DNA of 6,712 nucleotides, taken from Rhizobium sp. Q54. Lineage in GTDB: Bacteria; Pseudomonadota; Alphaproteobacteria; Rhizobiales; Beijerinckiaceae. A program made the position numbers and the translations under genes. The stretch is from contig CAMDKB010000257.1 in NCBI GenBank assembly GCA_945901195.1, positions 1-6,712 of the forward strand, read 5' to 3'. This document shows, in pieces, positions 6,077 to 6,712 of the stretch. Position 1 is the stretch's first letter. Each line of letters starts with the position of its first letter. The notes beneath the pieces are model-generated. The model ran no database searches and was not told the DNA's origin. It saw only the letters and a list, made by a program, of their open reading frames with translations.

Positions 6077-6712
6077 GCGCCGCCCTCCAGCGACAACTCA
6101 CTCACTTGTGCCGAGAATTTGTCTTCATCAATGAGACAACGCAGATCCATGACAAAAGCATTCTTCTCAATGCGCCCTACGACCGGGGTGGGCAGGTTGC
6201 GGAATGTTGCTGACACATAGTTCACCCATGCGCCGTTGCTCTTTTTACCCTGCGCGGGACGCACCACAAGCGCTGCGCTGGGGAGTGTTTCAATCGGCAG
6301 GGAGCCCGAACCAATCTGGCTCATGCAATCTTCCACGCTTACATCTGCGGATTGCAAGAAGCGCTGCCGCAAAAGAGCTGCCAGCCGTTCTGCCTGGGCG
6401 CGAATATCGGATTGCTTGCGTGTCAACAAGGCGAGAGCGGGCAGCCGCTGCGCCAGGCGATCAGGATCGAGATGGAGACGCAGCACGCATTCGAGTGCTG
6501 CAATTGTCATCTTGTCGCAGCGCAGGGCGCGCTTGAGCGGATTGCGCTTTATTTTTTCGATGAGATCGCGCCGCCCCGCAATCAGCCCGGCCTGGGGCCC
6601 CCCGAGCAACTTGTCGCCGCTGAACGTCACGATGTCGGCGCCGGCGCGAATGGTGTCAGCGACGGTGGGCTCATATGGCAGGCCATACGCGCGAAAATCC
6701 ACCAGTGCACCC
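6073..6712 (-). CDS. selA: L-seryl-tRNA(Sec) selenium transferase, C-terminal 212 residues (5' part outside the window)
   Basis: SelA is the pyridoxal-phosphate enzyme that converts Ser-tRNA-Sec to Sec-tRNA-Sec using selenophosphate. Only about the last 46 percent is here (the E. coli enzyme has 463 residues); the reading frame is open to the window edge. The PLP-binding lysine is in FSGDKLLGGPQAG, at codon 6612-6610, matching Lys295 of the E. coli enzyme. Other conserved blocks are YGLPYEPTVADTI, NPLKRALRCDKMTIAALE, SQIGSGSLPIETLPSAAL and LPTPVVGRIEKNAFVMDLR. A GTG at 6702 is internal and should not be taken as the start, since upstream codons still encode family sequence (ALVDF). The stop TGA overlaps the selB start. 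Upstream control of the likely selA-selB-selC unit lies outside the window. Confidence 0.96.
   Translation of the reverse strand, partial: GALVDFRAYGLPYEPTVADTIRAGADIVTFSGDKLLGGPQAGLIAGRRDLIEKIKRNPLKRALRCDKMTIAALECVLRLHLDPDRLAQRLPALALLTRKQSDIRAQAERLAALLRQRFLQSADVSVEDCMSQIGSGSLPIETLPSAALVVRPAQGKKSNGAWVNYVSATFRNLPTPVVGRIEKNAFVMDLRCLIDEDKFSAQVSELSLEGGA
6084..6088 (-). promoter_or_regulatory. Ribosome binding site of selB, inside the end of selA
   Basis: GGAGG on the minus strand lies 7 nt before the GTG start of selB and within the last codons of selA. It confirms the unusual GTG start. With the 4-bp overlap of the stop and start codons, it fits translational coupling of SelA and SelB. Confidence 0.65.

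Overview
The window holds the core selenocysteine (Sec) synthesis and decoding machinery of a bacterium, next to a flavin-dependent monooxygenase gene and the end of an insertion sequence. The GC-rich composition, the protein motifs, the NADH-dehydrogenase-like/SelD fusion and the IS5-type element together suggest a proteobacterium, most likely an alphaproteobacterium. This is inferred from sequence style, not from a search, and I cannot name a genus.

Layout from left to right. Positions 1-225 are one end of an IS5-family element, with the first 49 codons of its transposase on the minus strand and the rest outside the window. A perfect hairpin at 248-269 sits at the end of the next gene. Positions 260-1600 (minus) encode an NtaA/SnaA/DszA-type FMN-dependent monooxygenase, with a recognisable promoter at 1638-1666. 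Positions 1601-1740 separate this gene from the divergent selD. Positions 1741-3993 (plus) encode a 750-residue fusion of an NDH-2-like flavoprotein domain with selenophosphate synthetase. The tRNA-Sec gene selC lies at 4008-4102 (minus), 14 bp beyond the selD stop and tail-to-tail with it. Then come selB (4151-6076, minus) and the C-terminal half of selA (6073 to the right edge, minus), which overlap by 4 bp.

How the genes work together. SelD makes selenophosphate from selenide and ATP. SelA uses it to convert Ser-tRNA-Sec to Sec-tRNA-Sec. The tRNA, with anticodon TCA, reads UGA. SelB carries the charged tRNA to ribosomes at UGA codons marked by a SECIS hairpin. All four components are present, with SelA cut only by the window edge. 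The order selA-selB-selC on one strand, with a 4-bp overlap and a 48-bp gap, suggests one transcript. No selenoprotein gene is visible here, so the client protein must be encoded elsewhere.

This is mainly a known system in a compact arrangement. The least understood parts are the flavoprotein domain fused to SelD, the odd translation start of selD, and the possible significance of the neighbouring monooxygenase.
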